NCBI RefSeq assembly: GCF_003350325.1
Contig: NZ_QLYZ01000018.1
Coordinates: forward strand, 40,914-104,913
DNA length: 64,000 nt
Direction of reading: 5' to 3'
Source of the DNA: Vibrio rhodolitus
Lineage (GTDB): Bacteria > Pseudomonadota > Gammaproteobacteria > Enterobacterales > Vibrionaceae
This document shows positions 9,350 through 17,217 of the stretch, piece after piece. Under the pieces are notes generated by a model. It was given only the letters and a program-made list of their open reading frames with translations, was not told the DNA's origin and did not search any database. Each line of letters begins with the position of its first letter. Position 1 is the stretch's first letter. The position numbers were made by a program, and so were the translations under genes.

Positions 9350-9574
9350 ATGTTGTGGGAAACATTAGAACGCGTAAATCGTGCACGCCAGCAAGCGATG
9401 GCGAATCCAGAATACATTAAGTCAGCTGAGGCGCATCAAAAGGCATTGCAGCAACAATCCCATTCTGAAGATGGCAAACTCAGTCGTAAAGCGACAGCTA
9501 AGAAGCCGAAGAAGTTGGCTGACATTTATCAGCAAGTAGAATTTGGTGTGAATCCTTCCGGCAGAGAACACTAA
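9350..9574 (+). CDS. Small SOS-regulated protein of unknown function
   Basis: A 74-residue protein that I do not recognise. The ATG at 9350 is preceded by GGAGGTGAG at ideal spacing. An in-frame GTG at 9338 would sit inside the ribosome site and is rejected. The N-terminal half is predicted helical (ETLERVNRARQQAMANP, then a Gln/Ala/His-rich segment). The middle is very basic (RKATAKKPKK) and the end reads LADIYQQVEFGVNPSG. It has no signal peptide, membrane helix or cysteine. The two LexA boxes upstream and the terminator downstream make it a self-contained DNA-damage-induced unit. It could be a cell-cycle inhibitor, a polymerase or protease modulator, or a nucleoid-binding peptide; sequence alone does not decide. 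Confidence 0.8.
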   Translation: MLWETLERVNRARQQAMANPEYIKSAEAHQKALQQQSHSEDGKLSRKATAKKPKKLADIYQQVEFGVNPSGREH

Positions 9575-9600
9575 TTCCATGACTTATCGTCCTTTGATGA

Positions 9601-9627
9601 AAACCTCAGCTTAGTGCTGGGGTTTTT
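9601..9627 (+). terminator. Terminator of the SOS small gene
   Basis: AAACCTCAGC and GCTGGGGTTT pair (one G-U) around TTAGT, followed by TT. It shows that the small gene forms a complete short transcript. Confidence 0.75.
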
Positions 9628-9911
9628 ACGTTTTAGTCTTGCTGATTTAATTGAGTTGATAGGGAATTGGTTTTGAGCTCTGTCTAACGTGTCTTGGCTC
9701 AGTAGACGAGAGTGAGTCAATTGCTGGTTTTGTTAGATAGAAACTAAACTAAAGTTTGGCTTTCAATAGCCGATAGTTATAATAACAATAATAGCCGATG
9801 ACCAAGGTCAGTCGCCTGTTTACCAAGATCAACCTTTACACCAGGTACAAAGCCTAGTTGCAAGGTTTAGCGACAAGAGTTAACCGTAATACCCAATATA
9901 GGAAATTTTAC
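9628..9911. other. Intergenic region before the PilZ gene
   Basis: About 280 bases between the terminator and the PilZ-family gene. No hairpin or conserved promoter was recognised with confidence. The stretch near 9775-9800 is A/T-rich (AATAACAATAATAG) and could hold the promoter. Confidence 0.4.
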
Positions 9912-10271
9912 ATGGAAGAGATCGTGCAAAAGCGTAAGTATTATCGACTGAGGTATCCTCGTCGAGCAATGCCGACCGTTCGCATTGATGATCAACTGTT
10001 CCATGTCAGCGAAATCTCTGAAAAGGGTATCCGTATCATCATGAATAACTTCGCGTCACTGTACCGAGGTTTAACCTTAACGGGCACATTGAGTTTAGGC
10101 GTTGATAATCAGATCCCGGTCAAGGGGCAGGTTTTGCGTTTTGACGACAATGAAGTGATCTTACAGTTAGTTCAAGGTCCATCTTTTAAAGATATGGTGG
10201 AACAGCAGCGCCATATTCGCACTAAATACCCAGTGCATTTCGCCCGTCTGCGCAGCCAATCAGTGGCTTAG
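9912..10271 (+). CDS. PilZ-domain protein (likely c-di-GMP receptor)
   Basis: A protein of about 119 residues made almost entirely of one PilZ-like domain. The arginine-rich entry motif RKYYRLRYPRR near residue 8 and the second motif VSEISEKGIRI near residue 36 match the RxxxR and (D/N)xSxxG binding signatures, the latter with Glu in the first position. PilZ domains bind cyclic-di-GMP and alter motility or polysaccharide machinery. The ATG at 9912 is preferred; a TTG at 9858 would add 18 residues without a better ribosome site. It stands alone, but a GGDEF-EAL enzyme is encoded about 1 kb away. Confidence 0.75.
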   Translation: MEEIVQKRKYYRLRYPRRAMPTVRIDDQLFHVSEISEKGIRIIMNNFASLYRGLTLTGTLSLGVDNQIPVKGQVLRFDDNEVILQLVQGPSFKDMVEQQRHIRTKYPVHFARLRSQSVA

Positions 10272-10640
10272 CTATATTAGTCAATTAATCTGTCTCGATA
10301 CACTGTTATTGGGCGTTTTGCGACAGAACAGTAAGGCGCAGAGCGTTTTGCGCCCTGATTCTACCCGTGATCAAATCAGTTCCCCTCTCAAGTTTGGCAA
10401 ATGATACTGGCGTTGGTACGCACTAGATCGCTCTCAAAGCTTGCGCATTTTTCATCGTTCTCTTTTTTTTGTGTTGGTTTTCACTGATTGTCTGAAAATA
10501 TTCGCCTGGTCTTTCTCGCTATCTGTGTAGCTGTTTATGTCTGGTAGGGGCAGGAGAGGCGTTACGTGAGCGTTATTTGCGAATGGTGCAAGCTGAAGAG
10601 AAATGGTAGCAGTGAGACTTTTATTAAGCCCATAAACGGT
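10272..10640 (+). other. Unassigned region ending in a strong terminator (possible sRNA or 3' UTR)
   Basis: No convincing gene lies here. A weak hairpin (GGCGCA/TGCGCC) is at 10335-10354. An open reading stretch ending in a TAG at 10607-10609 encodes protein-like residues (ALRERYLRMVQAEEKW) but lacks a start codon and ribosome site. The stretch ends at a strong plus-strand terminator, so either the PilZ transcript runs on for about 400 bases or a small RNA is transcribed here. Confidence 0.35.
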
Positions 10641-10680
10641 GAAACCCCAGAGGTGGTAAGTCTCTGGGGTTTCGAATTTT
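10641..10680 (+). terminator. Strong plus-strand terminator
   Basis: GAAACCCCAGAG and CTCTGGGGTTTC form a perfect 12-bp stem with a 9-base loop, followed by GAATTTTTT. The T-run is on the plus strand only, so it does not serve rplY, which is transcribed leftward. Confidence 0.85.
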
Positions 10681-10760
10681 TTAGATGTCTCGGTTGGTAA
10701 TTCCGATAATCTTTATGCAAAAGGTCTGGATTATATCCGATTAATTCCTAGGTAGAGGAA

Positions 10761-11039
10761 TTAGATACGGATGAAGTCCATGTGCTCAACTTTTGGCTTG
10801 AAAGCGTGACGTTGAACGTCTTGTGGCTTAACTTTCACTTCAGCACCGTCGATTACTAGGATGATACCTTCGTAGAACTCAGGCTTGTCCATTTGGTTAA
10901 CGATGTCGTTGTGGTTAAGAACGATTGATACTGGAGCTTCAGAACCACCGTAAACGATAGCAGGGAATTTACCAGCGTGACGTAGGCGGCGGCTCGCACC
11001 TTTACCTAGTTCAGTACGTACTACTGCTTCAAATTTCAT
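10761..11039 (-). CDS. rplY: 50S ribosomal protein L25
   Basis: A 92-residue short-form L25, the 5S rRNA-binding protein of the large subunit. It begins [20 protein letters not shown] and contains [10 protein letters not shown], both diagnostic. The length agrees with gammaproteobacterial L25, without the CTC extension. The start follows GAGAGTAATACT. A hairpin about 30 bases upstream of the ATG may serve the autogenous control described for this gene in enterobacteria. It is a single-gene unit. An AT-rich hairpin (AATTCCT/AGGAATT) at the stop codon lacks a T-run and is only a weak terminator candidate. Confidence 0.97.
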   Translation of the reverse strand: MKFEAVVRTELGKGASRRLRHAGKFPAIVYGGSEAPVSIVLNHNDIVNQMDKPEFYEGIILVIDGAEVKVKPQDVQRHAFKPKVEHMDFIRI

Positions 11040-11070
11040 AGTATTACTCTCGAAAAATAAGTATTGAATT

Positions 11071-11097
11071 CACGACATGATGCGACCTCATATCGTG
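11071..11097 (-). promoter_or_regulatory. rplY leader hairpin (candidate L25 operator)
   Basis: Read as minus-strand RNA, CACGAUAUGA pairs with UCAUGUCGUG (one G-U pair) around a GGUCGCA loop, about 30 nt before the rplY start. Autogenous repression by L25 through its mRNA leader is known in E. coli relatives. Whether this hairpin is the binding site is inference. Confidence 0.5.
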
Positions 11098-11401
11098 CTA
11101 AACGCTGATGAGTAATTGGTAGTTACTTCAACAGCGAGCGCGGATACTACCACTCAATATGGCGAAGAGCAATACTTTTCCCTTTTGCTTGCTGGGTTTA
11201 TAAGCAAGATACGCCGTTAATTCTACAGATGATTACAATGTCATCAATTTGCCCTGAGTAAGAGCTTTTTAGCGCAGCTTAGCCAGCCAAGTTTTTGATA
11301 AACAAAACATGAACCGATTGTGAATGAATCACTCACGATTGGTTAAGTTAGCCGAGCATAGACTAGTCCCATAATCAGCCATCACCTAGTGGAGAATAAA
11401 G
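11098..11401. other. Divergent promoter region of rplY and the glycosyltransferase
   Basis: About 300 bases between two divergent genes. It should contain both promoters. No perfect operator, terminator or small gene was recognised. Confidence 0.4.
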
Positions 11402-12130
11402 ATGGGACCAGTAAGTATTGTAGTTATTACCCTAAACGAAGAAAAGCGTATTGGACGTTTGCTAAATGATTTGAGCAAGCAAACTCATCAAGATTTTGAA
11501 GTGATTGTGGTTGACTCGAATAGCGATGATAACACTTGTCAAGTTGCGACAGCATACGAAGTGTCACTACCACAACTAACCGTACACAATATGGAAGCGC
11601 GCGGCGTGAGTCTTGGACGTAATACAGGTGCTGCGATGGCGCAGTATGAACGCATTCTCTTTTTGGATGCCGATGTAAGACTGGAGCCAACCTTCTTAGC
11701 CAATGCTCTAAGCCAGCTAGAAGAAAAGCAGCTAGAAGTGGCTGGTGTTTATATGGGTGCTAAGAATCTGCCAATGATTCATAAGTTGGGTTATGGATTA
11801 TTTAACTTAGGGTTATTTATCACTCAGTACACATTTCCAACAGCGGTGGGTGCGTGTATTTTTTCAACCAAACGTGCACACAATGAAATTGGCGGTTTTG
11901 ACCTAGATATTACGCTGTGTGAAGACTGTGACTACGTAAAACGTGCCGGTAAAACTTGGCGCTTCCGCTTCTTGAACCTAACCTTTGGCTTCGACCCTCG
12001 TCGTCTAGACCAAGATGGTATTTTCAAAATGGGCGCGACTTATCTGAAAGCAAATGTGCGTCGCTTCTTCTTTGGCGAGATGCGTAATAACGAGATGGAA
12101 TACAAATTCGGCCATTACAAAGAGCAATAA
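11402..12130 (+). CDS. Family 2 glycosyltransferase
   Basis: A 242-residue GT-A fold enzyme. It starts with SIVVITLNEEKRIGRLL, then has VIVVDSNSDDNT and the metal-binding region RILFLDADVRL, all typical of inverting family 2 transferases that move a sugar from a nucleotide donor to a lipid or glycan. The C-terminus carries basic and aromatic residues but no clear membrane anchor. GGAGAATAAAG precedes the ATG. Only 18 bases separate it from a DedA-LssY membrane protein gene, so the two likely work together on a lipid-linked envelope sugar. Donor and acceptor are unknown. Confidence 0.88.
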   Translation: MGPVSIVVITLNEEKRIGRLLNDLSKQTHQDFEVIVVDSNSDDNTCQVATAYEVSLPQLTVHNMEARGVSLGRNTGAAMAQYERILFLDADVRLEPTFLANALSQLEEKQLEVAGVYMGAKNLPMIHKLGYGLFNLGLFITQYTFPTAVGACIFSTKRAHNEIGGFDLDITLCEDCDYVKRAGKTWRFRFLNLTFGFDPRRLDQDGIFKMGATYLKANVRRFFFGEMRNNEMEYKFGHYKEQ

Positions 12131-12148
12131 TCTATCTAGGTAAAACAG

Positions 12149-13423
12149 ATGTTTGATGGGATGAGTTTGTTTATAGGGGCATTGCTTGATGCCCTTATTG
12201 GTCCGAACCTGTTTGTGCCGGGTGAACCCTTTTTAATTGCGGCAGGTTACCAACTTCATCAAGGGATTTGGACGGGGGTTATTGCAGTCTTATTTGGCGG
12301 ATTAATCGGCGATCAAGCCAGTTATTGGATTGGTCGTTATGTTGGTGTACCAGCACAGAAAAAACTGTTGGCTTGGCAGCCTAAAACCCGCCGACCAATC
12401 GCGCGTTGTCGCCACTTAATGTACAAAAAAGGTAACTATGTGTTGGCGTTCGCGCGTTTACTTGGTCCGGTTGCTTGGGTTGTCCCGTTTATCGCCGGGA
12501 CGAACAAAATCGGCTGGTCGCGGTTTTCATTGTTTGGCTTGGTTGGTCTACTCCTTGGCGTTGGCCAGTTTGTCATGTGGGGTTATTTACTGGCGTATGG
12601 GATTGAGCAATTTCCAGTATTAAGCCAAGCCAAACTTGTGGTGGTTGAGCACCAATATACGTTAATCGCAATTGCGGCAACTTTGTTGTTTCTCGTTATT
12701 GGTTACAAACTTCGTTGGCGCTTTTTGTTTACTAAATTCACAGGGGTATTCTTTGCCCTGATGCTATGGGCAAACTACAGCCACTTTTTCTTCTACTCGG
12801 ATGATTTTGCGCAGCAAGAGAGTAGCGGGGCACGCTTAGCAGCAATCATTCAGCCAAGTGAGTTGGCGTATAAAGTGTATCCGGGGCTGTCGAATGTGTT
12901 TGATGCCCAAGCGATGAACATTATGTTTATTGGCGAGAACCCAAGAGACTTAATGCTTGAGCTAGGATGGATTGAGAATCTGACTTTTTCGCGCAATGAT
13001 ATTGAGCTAAAAGATTACATTCAGCTGTTAAAAGATAATACGCCGCCGGTTTCGGACTTGTTTTGGAATAATCAACCTCAAGAGATGGCATTTCAGTTAC
13101 CTGGTGACTTGCTGCGTCGCAGCCACATTCGCTGGTGGCAAGCGGGTATTGATGCTAAGAGCCAACAAAAAATGTGGGTTGGGGCGCTGAGTTATGATGA
13201 TGGTTTGCAGCTAACGCCTTATTCAGGAATTGTCACCGTGTTGCACAGCGTTGATCCTAATGTTGACCTTGAGCGTGACAAATTGGCAAAGCAAGTGAGT
13301 GAGCAAGCGAGCAATCGTCAGATAGAGTTAGCAGCGCTAGCCGCTCCGACCGTATTGGATGATGATCACGAGTACTACACCGATGGTCGCATATTGGTGA
13401 TCCGCGACCACTTAGCTTATTAA
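12149..13423 (+). CDS. DedA-family membrane protein with LssY-like C-terminal domain
   Basis: A 424-residue fusion. Residues 1-200 form a DedA/VTT domain: a re-entrant N-terminal region with VPGEPFLIAAGY, the helix pair with GGLIGDQASYWIGRYVG, and ARLLGPVAWVVPFIAG with the functional arginine. One more helix follows near residue 205. Residues 240-424 are soluble and resemble the LssY C-terminal domain found in such fusions. DedA proteins are linked to recycling of lipid carriers such as undecaprenyl phosphate. It is the second gene of an operon with the glycosyltransferase. A hairpin (AGTCGCAG/CTGCGACT, 13434-13457) behind it may act as a weak terminator. Confidence 0.85.
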   Translation: MFDGMSLFIGALLDALIGPNLFVPGEPFLIAAGYQLHQGIWTGVIAVLFGGLIGDQASYWIGRYVGVPAQKKLLAWQPKTRRPIARCRHLMYKKGNYVLAFARLLGPVAWVVPFIAGTNKIGWSRFSLFGLVGLLLGVGQFVMWGYLLAYGIEQFPVLSQAKLVVVEHQYTLIAIAATLLFLVIGYKLRWRFLFTKFTGVFFALMLWANYSHFFFYSDDFAQQESSGARLAAIIQPSELAYKVYPGLSNVFDAQAMNIMFIGENPRDLMLELGWIENLTFSRNDIELKDYIQLLKDNTPPVSDLFWNNQPQEMAFQLPGDLLRRSHIRWWQAGIDAKSQQKMWVGALSYDDGLQLTPYSGIVTVLHSVDPNVDLERDKLAKQVSEQASNRQIELAALAAPTVLDDDHEYYTDGRILVIRDHLAY

Positions 13424-13499
13424 ACAGGGCAGAAGTCGCAGTTAGTCAGCTGCGACTGTCTATTTAGGTTTCGATCTATTCAGGCTCAGCTATTCACGT

Positions 13500-14387
13500 T
13501 TAGTTAAACTGCGCGCGAAAGGCAGATGGCGTCATCTCTTTGACTGCTTTGAATTGGCGATTAAAGTTAGACAAGTTATTAAAGCCAGACTGCTCAGCAA
13601 TCAAAGCAACGGAGTCTTGGCTATTGACCAACATTTCGCATGCTTTACCGATGCGAAAGCGCTTCAAATGCTCTGAAAAACTCTCAAGGAAATGACGTTC
13701 AAATAATCGATAAGCTGAGCTTTCGCTGATGTGCAGAGCTTGGCACAAATCGTCGATCTTTATCTGCCGCGCATAGTTTTGCTCGATAAATTGACGCGCT
13801 AATTCCACTCGACGACTCGATTCATCGTCAATATTCATGTCATGCAGACCATAAGCATGGAGAGATAGTCGCTCAGATTTATCATCGTCAGCCAGAGCAC
13901 ATAGCGCTTCGAGAACACATAACAGTTGGTGATGCGGCTCATGACGCTCAATATCTGACAGCAATTGGTAAACGCGATCGGTGGTTTCAGGGCTAAAAAG
14001 CAAACCATGAGCCGAACGCTTGAGTAAGCGCTGCAAATTTCTAAGCTCAGGAAAATGTTCCATCAATGATTCAACCCATTGGTGACGAAACCACAGGATC
14101 AGCGAGCGATGCCCACGCTCATCATCACCATTCATTTCTCCCGAGATAAGATGAGGTAGACCCGGACCATAGAGCAGCATGGTGTTATGGTGAATACTAC
14201 CGATGTTATCTCCAGCGAAATAGCGTCCTTTAAATACGTCATTTGGATCGTGATACAAAACCAATTCATATTCAGAATGGTAGTGCCATGAACAGGTAAA
14301 CTCTCCAACCTTGCCTCGGCAATCATACTCTTTGATGTACCAACTGAAGTTGTTTTCACTGAGGACGCTTTCAATTGTAGGCTTCAT
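13500..14387 (-). CDS. AraC-family transcriptional regulator
   Basis: A 295-residue regulator. The N-terminal cupin-like sensor domain includes SWHYHSEYELVLY, and the C-terminal double helix-turn-helix includes IDDLCQALHISESSAYRLF and SVALIAEQSGFNNLSNFNRQFK, followed by MTPSAFR. A strong AAGGAG ribosome site sets the start. It is transcribed divergently from a sugar-efflux-type MFS gene about 200 bases away, so that exporter is its likely target. Effector unknown, possibly a sugar. Confidence 0.9.
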   Translation of the reverse strand: MKPTIESVLSENNFSWYIKEYDCRGKVGEFTCSWHYHSEYELVLYHDPNDVFKGRYFAGDNIGSIHHNTMLLYGPGLPHLISGEMNGDDERGHRSLILWFRHQWVESLMEHFPELRNLQRLLKRSAHGLLFSPETTDRVYQLLSDIERHEPHHQLLCVLEALCALADDDKSERLSLHAYGLHDMNIDDESSRRVELARQFIEQNYARQIKIDDLCQALHISESSAYRLFERHFLESFSEHLKRFRIGKACEMLVNSQDSVALIAEQSGFNNLSNFNRQFKAVKEMTPSAFRAQFN

Positions 14388-14584
14388 TGCAACTCCTTCG
14401 CTATTTGCTCGATATTTAATCTACCGACTTTGTTATTTTCAGTCAAAATTTTGATTAAGTTTGGGTTTAAAGTATCACCAAATGATGGATAGTCATTAAT
14501 CGTATTGGTGAAAACATCATTAAACTGAGTGCGTTAACTAAATACTCTGATCAGAAAAAAGAAGAACAGCATTTAGGAGGAGTT

Positions 14585-15769
14585 ATGTTTAAGAAAAAGG
14601 AAGCGTTGATCTTCCTTGTGATGGCGTTTATTACCGGGATTTGTGGATCATTTTTCTATCCGTTATCAAGCCTGTTTATTATTGAAGCGCTCGGCGCGAC
14701 ACCAATGATGCTCAGTGTTTATATGATTTTGTCCATTGTTTCAGGGATAGCGGTATCACAGTGGATTGCCGCGCGCTCAGATAAAGGTTGGAACCGTAAG
14801 AACATTCTGTTGTTCTCACTCAGTTGTTATTTGATCACGGTACTCTCGTTTAGCTTTATTCGTGATTACTACGTGGCGATTGCCGTTTCAATGGTGTTTG
14901 GGGCGTTAAGTGGCTCAGGTTTTGGTCAGTTGTTTGCTTTAGGGCGTGAATACGCGGATAAGCATATTAAGGACAGCACGACGTTTCTCTCTGTGATGAG
15001 AGCAGGTATTGCTATTGCTTGGGTAGTGGGACCTCCAATTGCCTTTACGTTGAAAAGTGCGTTTGGTTTTAGTGCTTCGTTTGTTGTTGCTGGTATGGCG
15101 ACCTTTATTTCACTCGTGCTGGCTTGGATCTACTTGCCAAGTAGCGTGATTAAAGGGGAAGATGCACCTAAAGAGACTAAAGGACCATTTGGCGCAACGG
15201 TGGTGTTGTTCTGTATCGCCGTGATTTTTATGTGCAGTGCGAACAACTTATACATTACCAGTATGCCGCTCTATTTTTCGCAGGAGCTAAAAGTTAATGC
15301 GAGCTGGGTGGGTTATATGTTTGGTATGGCAGCGTTGTGTGAAATCCCAATTATGCTCAAAGCGGGGCGACTGGCAGCGCGTTTTGGCACCATGAAGATG
15401 CTAGCGTTGTCTCTCGTTAGCGGCTGTGTGTTCTTTGTTGCCATGATCAATGTTACTGAGTTCTGGCAATTGCTGGCGGTACAGGTATTAAATGGCTTCT
15501 TTATCGGCATCACCGCGACCTTAGGTATGGTGGCGTTGCAAGATATGATGCCAAATCGCCTTGGAACGGCTTCGACTTTGTTCTCGAGTTTGTTGCAAGT
15601 CTCGATGCTGGTGGCAAGCCTTTCGGTCGGTGTGGTGGGCGAGTACTTTAATTACTACACCACCTTCTATGTCAGCTTAGGCTTGGCGGCGATGGCTCTA
15701 ATAGTATTAAGCTACTTTGTGGTAAGGGAAAGTGCCAATCGCGAACAATTGGCACAGCAAGCAGCGTAG
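14585..15769 (+). CDS. MFS transporter, sugar efflux (Set) type
   Basis: A 394-residue major facilitator protein with about 12 hydrophobic helices. The first helix with SFFYPLSSLFIIEALGA and the loop RSDKGWNRKNILL resemble the SetA/SetB sugar efflux group, which exports glucosides, lactose or sugar analogues to relieve sugar stress. AGGAGGAGTT precedes the ATG. It is divergent from the AraC regulator, which may sense its substrate. A hairpin follows the stop. The Set assignment rests on sequence resemblance by eye; another drug-exporter subgroup is possible. Confidence 0.82.
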   Translation: MFKKKEALIFLVMAFITGICGSFFYPLSSLFIIEALGATPMMLSVYMILSIVSGIAVSQWIAARSDKGWNRKNILLFSLSCYLITVLSFSFIRDYYVAIAVSMVFGALSGSGFGQLFALGREYADKHIKDSTTFLSVMRAGIAIAWVVGPPIAFTLKSAFGFSASFVVAGMATFISLVLAWIYLPSSVIKGEDAPKETKGPFGATVVLFCIAVIFMCSANNLYITSMPLYFSQELKVNASWVGYMFGMAALCEIPIMLKAGRLAARFGTMKMLALSLVSGCVFFVAMINVTEFWQLLAVQVLNGFFIGITATLGMVALQDMMPNRLGTASTLFSSLLQVSMLVASLSVGVVGEYFNYYTTFYVSLGLAAMALIVLSYFVVRESANREQLAQQAA

Positions 15770-15776
15770 AAAGTAA

Positions 15777-15806
15777 AAAGGCTCAACTTAGTGTTGAGCC
15801 TTTGCC
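15777..15806 (+). terminator. Terminator after the MFS gene
   Basis: AAAGGCTCAAC and GTTGAGCCTTT form an 11-bp stem around TTAGT. The T-tract is short, but the A/T flanks make it usable in both directions, which suits the convergent kinase gene. Confidence 0.65.
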
Positions 15807-15821
15807 TTTATCGCTATTATA

Positions 15822-15877
15822 TTCTCGCTTCTCGCTTCTCGCTTCTCGCTTCTCGCTTCTCGCTTCTCGCTTCTCGC
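15822..15877 (+). repeat. Heptanucleotide tandem repeat (TTCTCGC)8
   Basis: Eight exact head-to-tail copies of TTCTCGC fill the gap between the MFS terminator and the stop codon of the minus-strand sensor kinase. The last base overlaps the kinase stop codon. Seven-base units are prone to slippage, so copy number probably differs between strains. Confidence 0.95.
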
Positions 15878-17217
15878 TAGTGGCTCACTTTCATAGTTAG
15901 GGTTGCTTTTAAGCCGCCCATCGAGCTACGACCGAGTTGAAATGCACCGCGATAACTGTGCGCCATTTCATCGACAATATTTAAGCCAAGCCCCGTACCT
16001 GGTGTGGTTTCATCTAAGCGCACGCCGCGTTTGACCACATTGTCGAGTTGCTCGTCGGGAATACCCGGACCATCATCCTCAATAATGATATTGACGTTGT
16101 TGCTATCAATGGTTTCGGCATAAACGCGAATAATACTGTGTGCCCATTTGTAGCCATTTTCGAGTAAGTTGCCGACCATTTCATCCAGATCGGTCTTATC
16201 GACGGAAACTTCGAGTTCAGATTCGATTTCATTGATCAGGGTGATGTCGCGCGCGGCATACACTTTATCGAACGCCATCGAAATCGCATCAATACGTTCA
16301 GCTGGTGAGGCTTTAACAGATAATATATTCATCGAGCCAGCCATGCGAGCGCGCCCAAGATGGTAGTCGATTTGGCTTTGGATTTGGTCGACAGGCTGAC
16401 GTAACTGTTGTTGATTGCTTTGTGGTAAATGCTGGATTTCATTTTTTAGCACAGAAAGCGGCGTTTTTAGGGCGTGAGATAAGTTACCTGCATGATGGCG
16501 CGCACGTTCGAGTAGCTCTTGATAATGAAACAGTAACGCATTGAGATCGGACACCACCGGGGCGATATCTCGCGGGTAATCATCACCTAATGCTGTGCGC
16601 TCGCCTTGACGAAGTTGGCTGAGCTCGCGATGCATTTTTGTAAGTGGGCTAAGTGACCATGCAATCTGCAAGAAAATCACTGCTAAAACACCAAAGTAGA
16701 GCAGGGCAAGAATGATCCAAAGCTCGCCCATTAGGTCAGCAACGGTATCTTCAATCGGCTGTTCATCGATGCCAACGACGATCGAAATCGGCTGGTTGTA
16801 TTCAGGGAAGTAGAGTGAGCTTTGAATAAAAATCAGCGGCTCTTCTTTGGCGCCAAACGCTTGTTGTTTTTTCTTCTCGAGATCAATGGTGCGATCCCAC
16901 AATGAGCGAGAACGGATCTGGCTATCGTCTGTGGAAGCTGACCAATACAAACCGCTGTATGGCTGGGAAAAGCGCGGATCAGACAGTTGCGTAGAAAGGG
17001 TGAGTTGCCCGTTTTTATCTACTTCTAAGTTGCCGGTGATCTCGTCCATATAAATGGAGAGCTGCGATTTGGTATCAGCAACCATGTAGTTGTACACCTG
17101 CGACGGGACGGTAATACCCGCAGCGATAATCATGGCGGTCAGCCAGACAACAGCCGCCAGTACTAGGCGGCTTTTTAAGCTGAGCTGTTTGAGTAGAGAC
17201 AGCTTTTTACTCGGCAT
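15877..17217 (-). CDS. PhoQ-like sensor histidine kinase
   Basis: A 446-residue membrane kinase with transmembrane helices near residues 18-36 and 165-187, a periplasmic sensor domain between them, the H-box GNLSHALKTPLSVL (His248) and a HATPase domain with IEDDGPGIPDEQ and GTGLGLNIV. The start at 17217 overlaps the end of the response regulator gene by 11 bases; an upstream ATG at 17238 is less likely. With the response regulator and PepSY gene it matches the layout of the V. cholerae CarRS/VprAB system, which responds to calcium and controls lipid A glycine modification and polymyxin resistance. That equivalence is from memory. The gene ends inside a heptamer repeat. Confidence 0.85.
   Translation of the reverse strand: MPSKKLSLLKQLSLKSRLVLAAVVWLTAMIIAAGITVPSQVYNYMVADTKSQLSIYMDEITGNLEVDKNGQLTLSTQLSDPRFSQPYSGLYWSASTDDSQIRSRSLWDRTIDLEKKKQQAFGAKEEPLIFIQSSLYFPEYNQPISIVVGIDEQPIEDTVADLMGELWIILALLYFGVLAVIFLQIAWSLSPLTKMHRELSQLRQGERTALGDDYPRDIAPVVSDLNALLFHYQELLERARHHAGNLSHALKTPLSVLKNEIQHLPQSNQQQLRQPVDQIQSQIDYHLGRARMAGSMNILSVKASPAERIDAISMAFDKVYAARDITLINEIESELEVSVDKTDLDEMVGNLLENGYKWAHSIIRVYAETIDSNNVNIIIEDDGPGIPDEQLDNVVKRGVRLDETTPGTGLGLNIVDEMAHSYRGAFQLGRSSMGGLKATLTMKVSH

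Noticed and set aside
10511..10609. Protein-like tail ALRERYLRMVQAEEKW ending in TAG
   Set aside because: No start codon or ribosome site and a stop just upstream; could be a gene remnant but the reading is too short to support.
15822..15877. CRISPR array
   Set aside because: The unit is only 7 bases and directly repeated without spacers; it is a simple tandem repeat.
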